A stretch of 13,318 nucleotides of DNA from Sphingomonas sp. (GTDB lineage: Bacteria; Pseudomonadota; Alphaproteobacteria; Sphingomonadales; Sphingomonadaceae), in the NCBI GenBank assembly GCA_030824725.1, contig JAPJRE010000079.1, positions 1-13,318 of the forward strand. Direction: 5' to 3'. A model generated the notes under the pieces. The model saw only the letters and a program-made list of their open reading frames with translations. It did no database searches and had not been told where the DNA came from. The number at the start of each line of letters is the position of its first letter. The stretch's first letter is position 1. A program made the position numbers and the translations under genes. Positions 5,630 to 13,318 of the stretch are shown here, in pieces.

Positions 5630-6646
5630 ATGGACAGCGCCGACATCGTCTATGTCGAAGACCAGGCCCCCGGAATCACCCGGCGCAAGATGCGCCACGG
5701 CTGGGGCTATTTCGACGCGGACGACACCCGCATCACCGACCGCGACGAAATCGACCGGCTGAACGCCATCGGCCTGCCCCCCGCCTATGAGAATGCCTGG
5801 TTCTGCCCCGACCCCAACGGCCATATCCAGGCGACCGGCTATGACGGGAAGGGCCGCAAGCAGTATCGCTACCACACCGGTTTCCGCGAGGCGCAGGAGG
5901 CGGCGAAATATGATCGCTGCGGCATGTTCGGCGAGCGCCTGCCGCGCCTGCGCCGCAAGGTGGAATCCGATCTGCACCTGCGTGGATTGTGCAAGGACAA
6001 GGCCGTCGCCGCCGTCGTCCGGCTGCTCGACCTCGGCTCGATCCGCGTCGGCAACGAGACTTATGCGCAGGAGAACAAGAGCTTCGGCGCCACCACGCTG
6101 CGCAAGCGGCACGTGAAGGTCGCCGGCGGCACGCTCAAGCTCCAGTTCCGCGCCAAGTCGGGCAAGCTGCGGGTGATGACGGTAACCGACAAGTCGCTCA
6201 GCCGCTTCGTCAAGCGCTGCCAGGACCTGCCGGGGCAGAACCTGTTCCGCTGGATCGACGATGCCGGCGAGGCGCATCCGGTCACGTCCAGCGACGTCAA
6301 CGCCTATATCCGCGAGGCGATGGGCGAGCATTTCAGCGCCAAGCATTTCCGCACCTGGGGGGCGAGCGTGATCGCCTATCGCACGCTGGCGGAGGCACCC
6401 GAGCCCATCGGCCTCAAGACACTGCTGGAACCGGTCACCGAGGCGCTGGGCAATACCCCCGCCATCGCCCGCAAATCCTATGTCCATCCGCGGCTGATCG
6501 AGCTGGCGCGCGACAAGCCGGGGCAGGCGCTGTTCCGCGCCGGGTTGCGCCTGCCCCGCACCACGCAGTACCTCGACCGCTACGAACGCGGCCTGATCGT
6601 CTTCCTGGAGACCGATCCGGCCGAACAGTCCGCCAAGGCAGCCTGA
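5630..6646 (+). CDS. DNA topoisomerase IB (poxvirus/bacterial type)
   Basis: This is a 338-residue enzyme that relaxes supercoils through a 3'-phosphotyrosine. Visible landmarks: RRKMRHGWGYFD at 18-29 and YENAWFCPDPNGHIQATGYD at 53-72 in the N-terminal clamp; Arg139 in IRVGNETYA; Lys176 in the FRAKSGK hairpin; Arg241 in KHFRTWGAS; and the nucleophile Tyr284 in NTPAIARKSYVHP. The length is normal for bacterial TopIB. ATG 5630 is preferred because AAGGAA sits 6 bases upstream; an in-frame GTG at 5627 adds one residue. The mscS-type gene follows after 9 bases, so they form an operon. TopIB genes in alphaproteobacteria are often stress-associated, and the upstream GGAAC-N17-CATT agrees with that. 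All catalytic positions appear intact. Confidence 0.95.
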   Translation: MDSADIVYVEDQAPGITRRKMRHGWGYFDADDTRITDRDEIDRLNAIGLPPAYENAWFCPDPNGHIQATGYDGKGRKQYRYHTGFREAQEAAKYDRCGMFGERLPRLRRKVESDLHLRGLCKDKAVAAVVRLLDLGSIRVGNETYAQENKSFGATTLRKRHVKVAGGTLKLQFRAKSGKLRVMTVTDKSLSRFVKRCQDLPGQNLFRWIDDAGEAHPVTSSDVNAYIREAMGEHFSAKHFRTWGASVIAYRTLAEAPEPIGLKTLLEPVTEALGNTPAIARKSYVHPRLIELARDKPGQALFRAGLRLPRTTQYLDRYERGLIVFLETDPAEQSAKAA

Positions 6647-6655
6647 CGAGAAAAG

Positions 6656-7822
6656 ATGCTGATCACCGCACGCGCAAAGCCCACCCATTTCGAGCGCCAG
6701 CTCCAGGCCTTCATCGGCGACACGCCCGATTGGATCGCCGACCATTGGCTGAGCATCCTGGTCGCCACCGGCATCGCGATCGGCATCGCGCTGTTCCTCC
6801 ACACGCTGCGCTCCTGGGGCATGCGGCTGTGCCGCAACAGCGACGGCAACGGCGCCAACTGGTACACGATCTTCGGCCGCACGATTTCGCGCACCAACAA
6901 TTTCTTCATCGTGATGACCGCGATCCGGCTGGTGGTGAACGTCGCCGAGACGCCGCCGCTGCTCGATAAGACGATCACCTTCCTGTTCACCATCGCGGTG
7001 ACGTTCCAGGTGGCGATCTGGGTTCGCGAGGTGATCTTCGGGCTGATCGAGCACCGCACCCGCGGTGACAGCCCCAGCGAGAGCCTGGCGAGCGCCGTCG
7101 GCATCATCCGGCTGCTGATCTCGATCGCGCTGTTCGCGATCGCGCTGGTGATGGTGCTCGGCAATATCGGAGTGAACGTGACCGGCCTGGTCGCCGGTCT
7201 CGGAGTCGGCGGCATCGCCATCGGTCTTGCCGCGCAGGGCATCTTCGGCGACCTGATCGCGGCGCTGTCGATCCTGTTCACCCGCCCCTTCCGCGTCGGC
7301 GACAACATCAAGTTCGACCAGACCAGCGGCACGGTGGCCGAAATCGGCCTCAAGTCCACCCGCGTCCGCTCGTTCGACGGCGAGATGCACATCATCTCGA
7401 ACCGCCAGCTGCTCGACAAGGAGCTGCAGAACCTTACCGATCGCACCCGTATCCGCCTGCCGTTCAAGATCGGCGTGGCCTATGAGACGCCGCCGGAGAA
7501 GCTCGAGCGGCTGCCGGAGATGTTCAAGGAGATCGTCGAGGCGAACGGCGCGACCGCGGTGCGCAACGGCTTTGTGGGGTTCGGCGCGAGCTCGATCGAC
7601 TATGAACTGATCGCCGAGGTTGCGACCGGGAACTGGGACGTGGGCCACCCGACGCGCGACCGCATCCTCATCGCCATCGTCCGCAAGCTGGCGGAAGAGG
7701 GGATCAGCATCCCCTACCCGACCCAGACGACCTTCACTGCGGCACCCGACGGGCGGATCATCATGCCCTATCCGGACGTGACGCCGGTGATGCGGGTCGA
7801 CAAGGAAGAGGGCGAGCGCTGA
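6656..7822 (+). CDS. Mechanosensitive ion channel, MscS family
   Basis: This 388-residue inner-membrane channel opens on membrane tension during hypo-osmotic shock. Hydrophobic segments lie at about 31-49, 83-99, 108-130 and 146-169. The pore-lining helix at 175-198 has the Gly/Ala-packed pattern VTGLVAGLGVGGIAIGLAAQ. It is followed by the MscS beta domain (PFRVGDNIKF at 211-220, GTVAEIGLKSTRVRSFDG) and the alpha/beta vestibule to the C-terminus (IPYPTQTTFTAAPDG). It has more N-terminal helices than E. coli MscS (286 residues), matching the medium-sized YbdG/YnaI-like variants. It lies 9 bases after the topoisomerase gene with GAGAAA before the ATG, so it should be co-transcribed from the same stress-type promoter. 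Confidence 0.95.
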   Translation: MLITARAKPTHFERQLQAFIGDTPDWIADHWLSILVATGIAIGIALFLHTLRSWGMRLCRNSDGNGANWYTIFGRTISRTNNFFIVMTAIRLVVNVAETPPLLDKTITFLFTIAVTFQVAIWVREVIFGLIEHRTRGDSPSESLASAVGIIRLLISIALFAIALVMVLGNIGVNVTGLVAGLGVGGIAIGLAAQGIFGDLIAALSILFTRPFRVGDNIKFDQTSGTVAEIGLKSTRVRSFDGEMHIISNRQLLDKELQNLTDRTRIRLPFKIGVAYETPPEKLERLPEMFKEIVEANGATAVRNGFVGFGASSIDYELIAEVATGNWDVGHPTRDRILIAIVRKLAEEGISIPYPTQTTFTAAPDGRIIMPYPDVTPVMRVDKEEGER

Positions 7823-7844
7823 GGAGGCGCCCTGCCCTTTCAGC

Positions 7845-7940
7845 CGTCATCCCGACGAAAGTCGGGATCCATTCGCCGCTAGGGTATAGCAGGAGCCGAT
7901 CCGGCGGCCCCAATGGATTCCGGCTTTCGCCGGAATGACG
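7845..7940. repeat. REP-like palindromic element, two 29-nt inverted arms
   Basis: The arm at 7845-7873 contains CCCGAC-GAAA-GTCGGG and the arm at 7912-7940 contains TTCCGGC-TTTC-GCCGGAA. Each arm folds into its own hairpin, and the arms are inverted copies with 4 mismatches. Related GTCATCCCGGCGAAAGCCGG-type units are widespread between genes in alphaproteobacteria. It fills the space between the convergent mscS and DUF1232 genes, so it may also end or stabilise both transcripts. Confidence 0.75.
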
Positions 7941-7964
7941 AAAGTGGGGTGGACGACGCAAGCC

Positions 7965-8333
7965 TCAATCATACTTCGTCACCAGCCAACTCCACACGCC
8001 CCAAGCGAGCAGCGCCCACAGGCCCAGCACGATGGCGATCCCGCCCCAGCTCACCGGCCGGTGGCTCGCGTCCTCGGCCGCGGCGCGATGTTCGGCGAAC
8101 TGCTCGGCCGGGATCAGCCGCTCGAACAGCCACACGCCGAGCGGGATCAGGATGGCGTCGTCCACCAGCCCGAGCACGGGGACGAAATCGGGGACCAGGT
8201 CGATCGGCGACAGCGCATAGGCCGCGACCAGAATGCCAACGATCCGCGCAGCCAGCGGCGTACGCGGATCGCGGATGGCGAGCCATACGGCATGCGCCTC
8301 GGTGCGGACGCGGTGAGCGAGCGAAGGACCCAT
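7965..8333 (-). CDS. DUF1232 (YkvA-like) membrane protein
   Basis: This is a 122-residue protein. The signature ALSPIDLVPDFVPVLGLVDD (about 40-59) followed by AILIPLGVWLFERLIP marks DUF1232/YkvA. Hydrophobic segments lie at about 27-45, 47-68 and 95-115, the last just before the C-terminus (WGVWSWLVTKYD). The ATG at 8333 has CAGGGG just upstream. No biochemical role is established for the family. It points the same way as the upstream PNPOx-like gene, whose stop lies 42 bases away, so both may be expressed from the stress promoter at 8887-8912. Its 3' end faces the REP-like element. Confidence 0.85.
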   Translation of the reverse strand: MGPSLAHRVRTEAHAVWLAIRDPRTPLAARIVGILVAAYALSPIDLVPDFVPVLGLVDDAILIPLGVWLFERLIPAEQFAEHRAAAEDASHRPVSWGGIAIVLGLWALLAWGVWSWLVTKYD

Positions 8334-8375
8334 GGCCCCTGAATCGCCCAGCCGCGCCGCGTGGTCAATCTCGGC

Positions 8376-8855
8376 TCAGCGCTCCGCCGTGGTCTCCACC
8401 TTGGCGTGGCTGCCGGTCTCGTCCGACTTGATCGTGCCGCCGAACAGCATCTTCACCTTGCCGGTGAGCGACATGTCCGTCTCCCACAGCTCGGCATCGT
8501 CGACGTCGACGCGGAGCAGCGCGAGATTCGGGTCCTGCTTGCCGCCCGGAAACCAGGCTTCGACCTGGCTGTTCCACAGCTTGTCGATCATCGCGAAGTC
8601 GTTGTCGACGCGCGCGGTGCCGGAGAGGCAGGCGAAGAAGTCGTGCCCCTTGGACACGAACTGGAGCATCGCCGGGCCGCCCTTGGCCATGCGATTGTCC
8701 TTGCCGATGAAGAAGAAGATCGTGTCAACCTGATCCTCGTCGAGCTGCGCGGTCAGCGGCTCGCTGTGCTGGCCGTCCTGCAGGCCCGCCATCACGAAGG
8801 GGCTGTCCGCCAGCTTGGACCAGAAATGCTTCTTCAGTTCGACCGTGTCGGCCAT
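8376..8855 (-). CDS. Pyridoxamine 5'-phosphate oxidase-family general stress protein
   Basis: This is a 159-residue split-barrel flavin-binding-type protein. Residues about 7-100 match general stress protein 26-like PNPOx relatives: FWSKLADSPFVMAGLQDG, HSEPLTAQLDED, then TIFFFIGKDNRMA, AMLQFVSKGHDFFACLSGTA and AMIDKLWNSQVEAWFPGGKQ. A C-terminal beta region follows (ALLRVDVDDAELWET). Such proteins bind FMN/FAD or F420 and are probably not genuine pyridoxamine phosphate oxidases; the substrate is unknown. The ATG at 8855 has GGGAG upstream on the mRNA. An exact GGAAC-N17-CGTT element sits about 31 bases before the start, which strongly suggests control by the alphaproteobacterial general stress sigma factor and agrees with the family's usual role. 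Confidence 0.9.
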   Translation of the reverse strand: MADTVELKKHFWSKLADSPFVMAGLQDGQHSEPLTAQLDEDQVDTIFFFIGKDNRMAKGGPAMLQFVSKGHDFFACLSGTARVDNDFAMIDKLWNSQVEAWFPGGKQDPNLALLRVDVDDAELWETDMSLTGKVKMLFGGTIKSDETGSHAKVETTAER

Positions 8856-8886
8856 GATCGTCTCCCGAGTTTGGATACCTGGCCGT

Positions 8887-8912
8887 AACGTGCAGGTCCG
8901 CTCAGGCGTTCC
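8887..8912 (-). promoter_or_regulatory. EcfG-type general stress promoter, GGAAC-N17-CGTT
   Basis: On the minus strand GGAAC (8912-8908) is followed by 17 bases and CGTT (8890-8887). Both boxes match the published alphaproteobacterial EcfG/SigT consensus exactly. The -10 lies 31 bases upstream of the PNPOx-like ATG. The -35 region overlaps the last codons of the upstream glucokinase-like gene (stop 8904-8902), so the stress gene can be switched on independently of its neighbour. Confidence 0.75.
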
Positions 8913-9852
8913 GGATCGCGGCGGCGGCGCCGATCAGTTCGAGGTCGGCACGGTTGACCAGCGCCACCGGGGTTTCGGCAAGCTGGCGGCGGAAGGCGGT
9001 GCGCGCCTCCATCCGGCGGCGGAAGCCGGGCTGTTTCAGCTGCGTCTCCAGCGCGCGGGCGATCGCACCGGTGAGGAACACGCCATCCCAGGCATCGAAG
9101 GTCAGCGCCAGATCGCCGACGAACGCGCCGAGATGCTCGACGAACATCCGTACCACCGCGCCAGCGATCGGATCGCGGCCGGCGTTGCGGGTCACATCCT
9201 CCGGTGCGGGCAGCCGCTTGCCGCCGGACAGCGCCTCATAGGCAAGCAGCAGCCCGTTGGCGCTGAGCAGAGTCTCCACCTCGACCAGCCCGCCGCGCGC
9301 CTGGCAGAAGGTCGCGAACCGCTCTTCGTCGCCGGTCTGCGGGGCAAAGCCGATATGCCCCGCCTCGCTCTGCACCGGCACATGGCGGCCATCGGCGCCG
9401 ATCAGCGCAGCGACGCCGAGCCCGGTGCCGACGCCGATCACCGCATAATTGCCACCCGGCGCGATCGGCCGCGGTGCCGCGCCGGGGAGCGCAGTAAACG
9501 TTGTCGGCGGGAGCCGGGTGAGCGCCAGCGCGTTGGCGGCGCACTCGTTGAGCGCCAACGGCTTCTCGCGCAGCACCGCCTCGACGCCGGCCAGCGAGAT
9601 GTACCAGCGGCTGCCGGTGAGGTTGATCAGATCGCCGCGCACCGCACCCGCTACGGCAAGCACGCTCGGCAGCCGCGCATCGCGCAGCCCCACGCCGCAA
9701 AGATACGCCACCAGGGCACTGGTGAAGGTCTGATGGTCAGCGTTCGAAAAGCGCTTGATTTCGCGCGGCTCGACGCCTTCCGCGCCACCGGTCAGGCCGA
9801 AGCGAACCGATTGTCGGCCGATATCGGCCACGAGCGCCACGCCATCTTCCAT
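8902..9852 (-). CDS. Glucokinase (Glk)-family protein with degenerate motifs
   Basis: This is a 316-residue protein, the length of bacterial Glk (PF02685), which phosphorylates glucose with ATP. The fold is clear: LVADIGRQSVRFGLT (7-21), AVAGAV (66-71), VIGVGTGLGV (138-147), SEAGHIGFAP (162-171), and LLSANGLLLAYEAL (195-208). The sugar ligands corresponding to E. coli Asn99, Glu157, His160 and Glu187 are kept (Asn102, Glu163, His166, Glu193). The catalytic Asp100 is Glu103 (LNEC for INDF), and the first phosphate motif GGTN is GRQS (13-16). It may have weak or altered activity, or serve as a sugar sensor. ATG 9852 is chosen because AGAGGG lies 5 bases upstream; a start at 9912 would add 20 unlikely residues. 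A classical Glk elsewhere in the genome would be expected. Confidence 0.8.
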   Translation of the reverse strand: MEDGVALVADIGRQSVRFGLTGGAEGVEPREIKRFSNADHQTFTSALVAYLCGVGLRDARLPSVLAVAGAVRGDLINLTGSRWYISLAGVEAVLREKPLALNECAANALALTRLPPTTFTALPGAAPRPIAPGGNYAVIGVGTGLGVAALIGADGRHVPVQSEAGHIGFAPQTGDEERFATFCQARGGLVEVETLLSANGLLLAYEALSGGKRLPAPEDVTRNAGRDPIAGAVVRMFVEHLGAFVGDLALTFDAWDGVFLTGAIARALETQLKQPGFRRRMEARTAFRRQLAETPVALVNRADLELIGAAAAIRNA

Positions 9853-9896
9853 CGAGCCCTCTCTCCCCTTCCGGCTTCTTCTCGAAGCTCGGACAG

Positions 9897-9924
9897 GCGA
9901 TATCGCTACCAATGGTTACCTTAG
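9897..9924 (-). promoter_or_regulatory. Candidate operator upstream of the glucokinase-like gene
   Basis: The perfect palindrome GCGATATCGC (9897-9906) adjoins CGCTACCA and GGTTACC, which read on the minus strand as two GGTA(A/G)C-type half-sites 10 bases apart. CGCTACCA resembles half-sites of LacI-family sugar regulators in alphaproteobacteria. It lies 45-72 bases before the start in a locally AT-rich gap (9853-9964). No clear -35/-10 pair could be picked. Confidence 0.3.
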
Positions 9925-9964
9925 CAATAAACAAGCGGCAATTAGTTTGATTTTCGCTCGAATT

Positions 9965-10456
9965 TCAGACGGTTCGTGGATCGGTCCCGAAGCGGTTGGC
10001 GCCGATCGCGGGCGACCAGTAGAGCGCCACCGCCAGGATCGCGAGCGCGACGTGCCCTGCCAGCGGCAGCATCGGCACCCCGGGATGAAGCCCGATCGCC
10101 ACCTGGGTGCGGTCAAGATCGCCGGCTACGCCGATCACCGCGAGCAGCAGGCCGGGAATCGCGGGCAACCCGACATCGTGCAGCCGCCGCACGATCAGCC
10201 CGATCAGCGGCACGAACAGCGCCAGCGCCAACGCTTCCTCCACCGCCACCCGGCGCCAGAAGAGGGGCACGCTCAGCGCCGTCGGCGGCAGGAAGAAATG
10301 CCGGCCCAGAAACAGCAGCACCTCGCCGATCGCGATCAGGATCAGCGCGCTGGTCAGTTCGCTGCGTGTCGAGCGGCCATGGAACACGAAGCTCTGGCCG
10401 ATGGCACGAAGGCCGTTCCGCAGCGACACCCCGTCGCGATAGCTGGCTGCTGTCAT
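9965..10456 (-). CDS. DUF805 family membrane protein
   Basis: This is a 163-residue integral membrane protein. DUF805 landmarks: FHGRSTRSEL at about 25-34 (the usual GRxxRxEfW-type start), RRLHDVGLP at 89-97 between helices, and ANRFGTDP at the C-terminal end. Hydrophobic segments lie at about 36-52, 74-88, 97-112 and 130-146. The family has no defined function; members resemble YhaH/YhaI of E. coli. It differs from the norm in an extended loop (about 53-74) between the first helices. The ATG at 10456 lies 5 bases after a strong hairpin with no ordinary ribosome site in between, so start-site access may be structure-dependent. Confidence 0.88.
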   Translation of the reverse strand: MTAASYRDGVSLRNGLRAIGQSFVFHGRSTRSELTSALILIAIGEVLLFLGRHFFLPPTALSVPLFWRRVAVEEALALALFVPLIGLIVRRLHDVGLPAIPGLLLAVIGVAGDLDRTQVAIGLHPGVPMLPLAGHVALAILAVALYWSPAIGANRFGTDPRTV

Positions 10457-10461
10457 GGGGC

Positions 10462-10487
10462 GGAGGGTGCAGCGCAGCGCACCCTCC
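10462..10487 (-). terminator. Strong GC hairpin between thiolase stop and DUF805 start
   Basis: GGAGGGTGC (10462-10470) and GCACCCTCC (10479-10487) pair perfectly over 9 bases with an 8-base loop. On the minus-strand transcript it follows the thiolase stop by 10 bases and precedes the DUF805 ATG by 5. No U-run follows, so it could be a Rho-assisted 3' end, an RNase barrier or a translation control element. Confidence 0.45.
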
Positions 10488-10497
10488 GGTCAACCCC

Positions 10498-11673
<1,176 letters not shown>

Positions 11674-11699
11674 TTCCTGTCCTTCCTTCTTCGCTCCCC

Positions 11700-11713
11700 T
11701 CCCGCTTGCGGGA
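11700..11713 (-). other. Short hairpin upstream of the thiolase start
   Basis: TCCCGC-TT-GCGGGA is a perfect 6-base inverted repeat in the 47-base gap between the MaoC stop and the thiolase ATG, about 27 bases before the ribosome site region. It resembles a truncated intergenic palindrome. No U-run follows, so readthrough within one operon remains likely. Confidence 0.35.
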
Positions 11714-11720
11714 AAGGAAA

Positions 11721-12179
11721 TTAGACGTAAATCAGCGCGATCCACTCGGCGATCACCGCCGGCTTCTCCTCGCCTTCGATCTCGAGCTGATATTCCTGCA
11801 CCTGTTCCCAAACGCCGGGCTGGCGCTCGACGAACTTCTTGAGCGTGAACCGCCCCCGCACCCGCTTGCCCGAGCGCACCGGCGTGAGGAACCGGACCTT
11901 GTTCCCTCCATAGTTCACCCCCATCCGCGCGCCCTCGATCGCCGGCGCATCGGTGCGCGCGGCGAGCATCGGCATCAGCGCAAGCGAGAGGAAACCATGC
12001 GCGATCGTACCGCCGAACGGCGTCTCGGCCGCGCGCACCGGATCGACATGGAGGAACTGGTGGTCGCCGGTCGCTTGCGCGAACTGGTCGATCATCGCCT
12101 GGGTGACCTCCACCCAGTCCGAAACATGCTCGGCGCCGATCCGTTCGGCCATCGCGTGCGGGGTGACGGTCGCCGCCAA
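11721..12179 (-). CDS. MaoC-family (R)-specific enoyl-CoA hydratase/dehydratase
   Basis: This is a 152-residue single-hotdog protein. The R-hydratase signature ATGDHQFLHVDP at 36-47 places catalytic Asp39 and His44 five residues apart, as in PhaJ. It is followed by ETPFGGTIAHGFLSLAL (52-68) with the conserved His-Gly turn, and GVNYGGNKVRFLTPVRSGKR in the hotdog sheet. It hydrates trans-2-enoyl-CoA. The start is a TTG at 12179 with AGAGGA 5 bases upstream; the next in-frame ATG (12152) has no ribosome site, so the rare start is the better choice. It sits first in a probable two-gene operon with the thiolase, suggesting fatty-acid or ketoacyl-CoA breakdown, and is divergent from putA across 94 bases. 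Confidence 0.92.
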   Translation of the reverse strand: MAATVTPHAMAERIGAEHVSDWVEVTQAMIDQFAQATGDHQFLHVDPVRAAETPFGGTIAHGFLSLALMPMLAARTDAPAIEGARMGVNYGGNKVRFLTPVRSGKRVRGRFTLKKFVERQPGVWEQVQEYQLEIEGEEKPAVIAEWIALIYV

Positions 12180-12273
12180 GACTATCCTCTCGCGTAATTA
12201 TCTTTCATAGGCACGCCATATCTAGTGGGGCCACCGGCCTCCCTGCAAGCTTTAGCCGACCGGAAACTGGAAA
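12180..12273. promoter_or_regulatory. Divergent promoter region between the MaoC gene and putA
   Basis: This 94-base gap must hold start signals for both directions. It has an AT-rich patch (AATTATCTTTCATAG, near 12196-12210) and an imperfect GGCC-ACC-GGCC palindrome (about 12225-12235). No sigma-70 or EcfG consensus is clear. Alphaproteobacterial putA genes are often activated by an Lrp-type PutR, but no such gene is in view. Confidence 0.35.
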
Positions 12274-13318
12274 ATGCCGACTGCCGTACCGTCACACCAC
12301 CGCGAATCGATGGCCAAGCTGCACCGTGCGGCCGAACCCGATGTTCTAAAACCGCTTCTGGAGCGGGCGCGACTCACGCCTGATTCGCGCGAGCGAGTGA
12401 TGGATCATGCGCTGGCGCTGCTGGCAGACCTGCGCGCGGCGCAGACCCGCGGCTGGGTGAACCAGTTCCTCCAGGAATACCGGCTGAACTCGTCCGAGGG
12501 TGTCGCGCTGCTCAGCCTGGCCGAGGCGTTCCTGCGCGTGCCCGATCCCGAAACCGCCGACCTGCTGATCGCCGACAAGATCGGCGATGCCGACTGGAAA
12601 GCGCATTCGGGCAAGTCGAACTCGGTGCTGGTCAATTCGGCGACCTGGGGCCTGATGCTGGGCCGCGCGCTGGTCGGCGACGAGAAGACGGGCGCGCTCC
12701 GCCGCCTGATCTCGCGCGCCGGCGAGCCCTTCGTCCGCCAGGCGGTGGGCGCCGCGATGAAGCGGATGGGCGAGGTGTTCGTGATGGGCCGCACCATCGA
12801 CGAGGCGATGAAGCGGATGAAGAAGCCCGAGAACAAGGGCTTCACCGCCAGCTTCGACATGCTGGGCGAGGCCGCGCGCACCAAGGCCGATGCCGAACGC
12901 TATTTCCAGGCCTATTTCGAGGCGATCCGCGCGGTCGGCCGCGATCCCAAGGCCGGCCATTCGATCTCGGTGAAGCTCTCCGCGCTCCACCCGCGCTACG
13001 AGGTCGCGCAATATGATCGCTGCGTCCCCGAGCTGACCGACATGCTGGCCCAGCTCGCCTCGGAATCGGCGGCGCAGGGCATCCCGCTCACCGTCGACGC
13101 CGAGGAGAGCGAGCGCCTGGAGATGAGCCTCGACATCATCGGTTCGGTCGCAAGGCGTCCCGAGCTGCGCGGCTGGAACGGCTTCGGCATGGCGGTGCAG
13201 GCCTATGGCAAGCGCGCCCGCGCGGTGATCGGCTGGGCCGACGATCTCGGCCGCCCGATGCACGTCCGCCTGGTCAAGGGCGCCTATTGGGACAGCGAGA
13301 TCAAGCATACGCAGGAGG
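12274..13318 (+). CDS. putA: Bifunctional proline dehydrogenase / L-glutamate-gamma-semialdehyde dehydrogenase PutA, N-terminal part
   Basis: The first 348 residues are visible; the gene continues beyond the right edge, so the aldehyde dehydrogenase half is not seen. The alpha/arm region (about 20-190: WVNQFLQEYRLNSSEGVALL, ADKIGDADW, NSVLVNSATWGLMLG) leads into the FAD-binding proline dehydrogenase barrel. Landmarks are SVKLSALHPRYE with Lys234, TVDAEESERL with Asp275, GFGMAVQAYGKRA with Tyr311, and RLVKGAYWDSEIK. These match E. coli PutA Lys329, Asp370 and Tyr437. There is no N-terminal ribbon-helix-helix domain, so this is a short PutA that does not repress its own gene; regulation must come from elsewhere. 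ATG 12274 was chosen; an in-frame ATG at 12310 is possible. It catalyses proline to glutamate oxidation at the inner membrane. Confidence 0.95.
   Translation, partial: MPTAVPSHHRESMAKLHRAAEPDVLKPLLERARLTPDSRERVMDHALALLADLRAAQTRGWVNQFLQEYRLNSSEGVALLSLAEAFLRVPDPETADLLIADKIGDADWKAHSGKSNSVLVNSATWGLMLGRALVGDEKTGALRRLISRAGEPFVRQAVGAAMKRMGEVFVMGRTIDEAMKRMKKPENKGFTASFDMLGEAARTKADAERYFQAYFEAIRAVGRDPKAGHSISVKLSALHPRYEVAQYDRCVPELTDMLAQLASESAAQGIPLTVDAEESERLEMSLDIIGSVARRPELRGWNGFGMAVQAYGKRARAVIGWADDLGRPMHVRLVKGAYWDSEIKHTQE

Noticed and set aside
4715..7648. 977-codon open frame on the minus strand across pfpI, topIB and mscS
   Set aside because: It is antisense to three well-recognised genes, rich in Arg/Asp/Gln/His low-complexity sequence, and explained by G/C-ending codons removing stops on the opposite strand.
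8815..9924. 369-codon plus-strand frame over the glucokinase-like gene
   Set aside because: Antisense shadow; the glucokinase fold motifs are on the minus strand with a good ribosome site.
12346..13308. 320-codon minus-strand frame over putA
   Set aside because: The plus strand carries clear PutA motifs throughout; the minus frame is a mirror of its codon pattern.

Overview
The window looks like chromosomal DNA of a GC-rich alphaproteobacterium, most probably Sphingomonas or a close sphingomonad. This rests on strong G/C preference at third codon positions, frequent GTG/TTG starts, a match to the alphaproteobacterial EcfG general-stress promoter (GGAAC-N17-CGTT), and remnants of an exosortase A-associated polysaccharide locus of the type found in sphingomonads. 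No database search was possible, so genus level is inference.

Layout. (1) 1-2266, regulator and hypotheticals: a SAM methyltransferase (partial) is coupled through a GTGA overlap to an S24/LexA-like repressor. Divergent from it are a small HTH-like protein and a second hypothetical frame that lacks a normal start. A convergent two-TM protein of unknown function follows. (2) 2301-5009, a decayed exosortase A-linked surface-polysaccharide island. It holds a glycosyltransferase with a large internal deletion and two frameshifts, a 47-residue conserved-looking small protein, an O-glycosylation ligase (Wzy/WaaL-like) with two single-base frameshifts, and an acyltransferase-3 gene with a large in-frame internal deletion. 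(3) 4960-8855, a stress-response block: DJ-1/PfpI protein, divergent topoisomerase IB and MscS channel, a REP-like inverted repeat, DUF1232 protein and a pyridoxamine-phosphate-oxidase-like general stress protein. (4) 8902-10456, a glucokinase-family protein with degenerate motifs, and a DUF805 membrane protein. (5) 10498-13318, catabolism: thiolase and MaoC hydratase in one direction, and a divergent proline-utilisation protein PutA running off the right end.

How the parts fit. The clearest regulatory signal is the general stress response. An exact EcfG-type promoter drives the PNPOx-like protein. A perfect palindrome GTTCCGGAAC between pfpI and the topoisomerase gene supplies a GGAAC -35 element in both directions. 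Protein repair (PfpI), DNA topology (TopIB), osmotic protection (MscS) and the PNPOx-like protein would therefore answer to one sigma factor. The most unusual stretch is the polysaccharide island, where three neighbouring genes of one pathway are each broken in a different way while the flanking genes are intact. I did not find a mobile element, CRISPR, tRNA or rRNA. I see no convincing new multi-gene defence or biosynthetic system.
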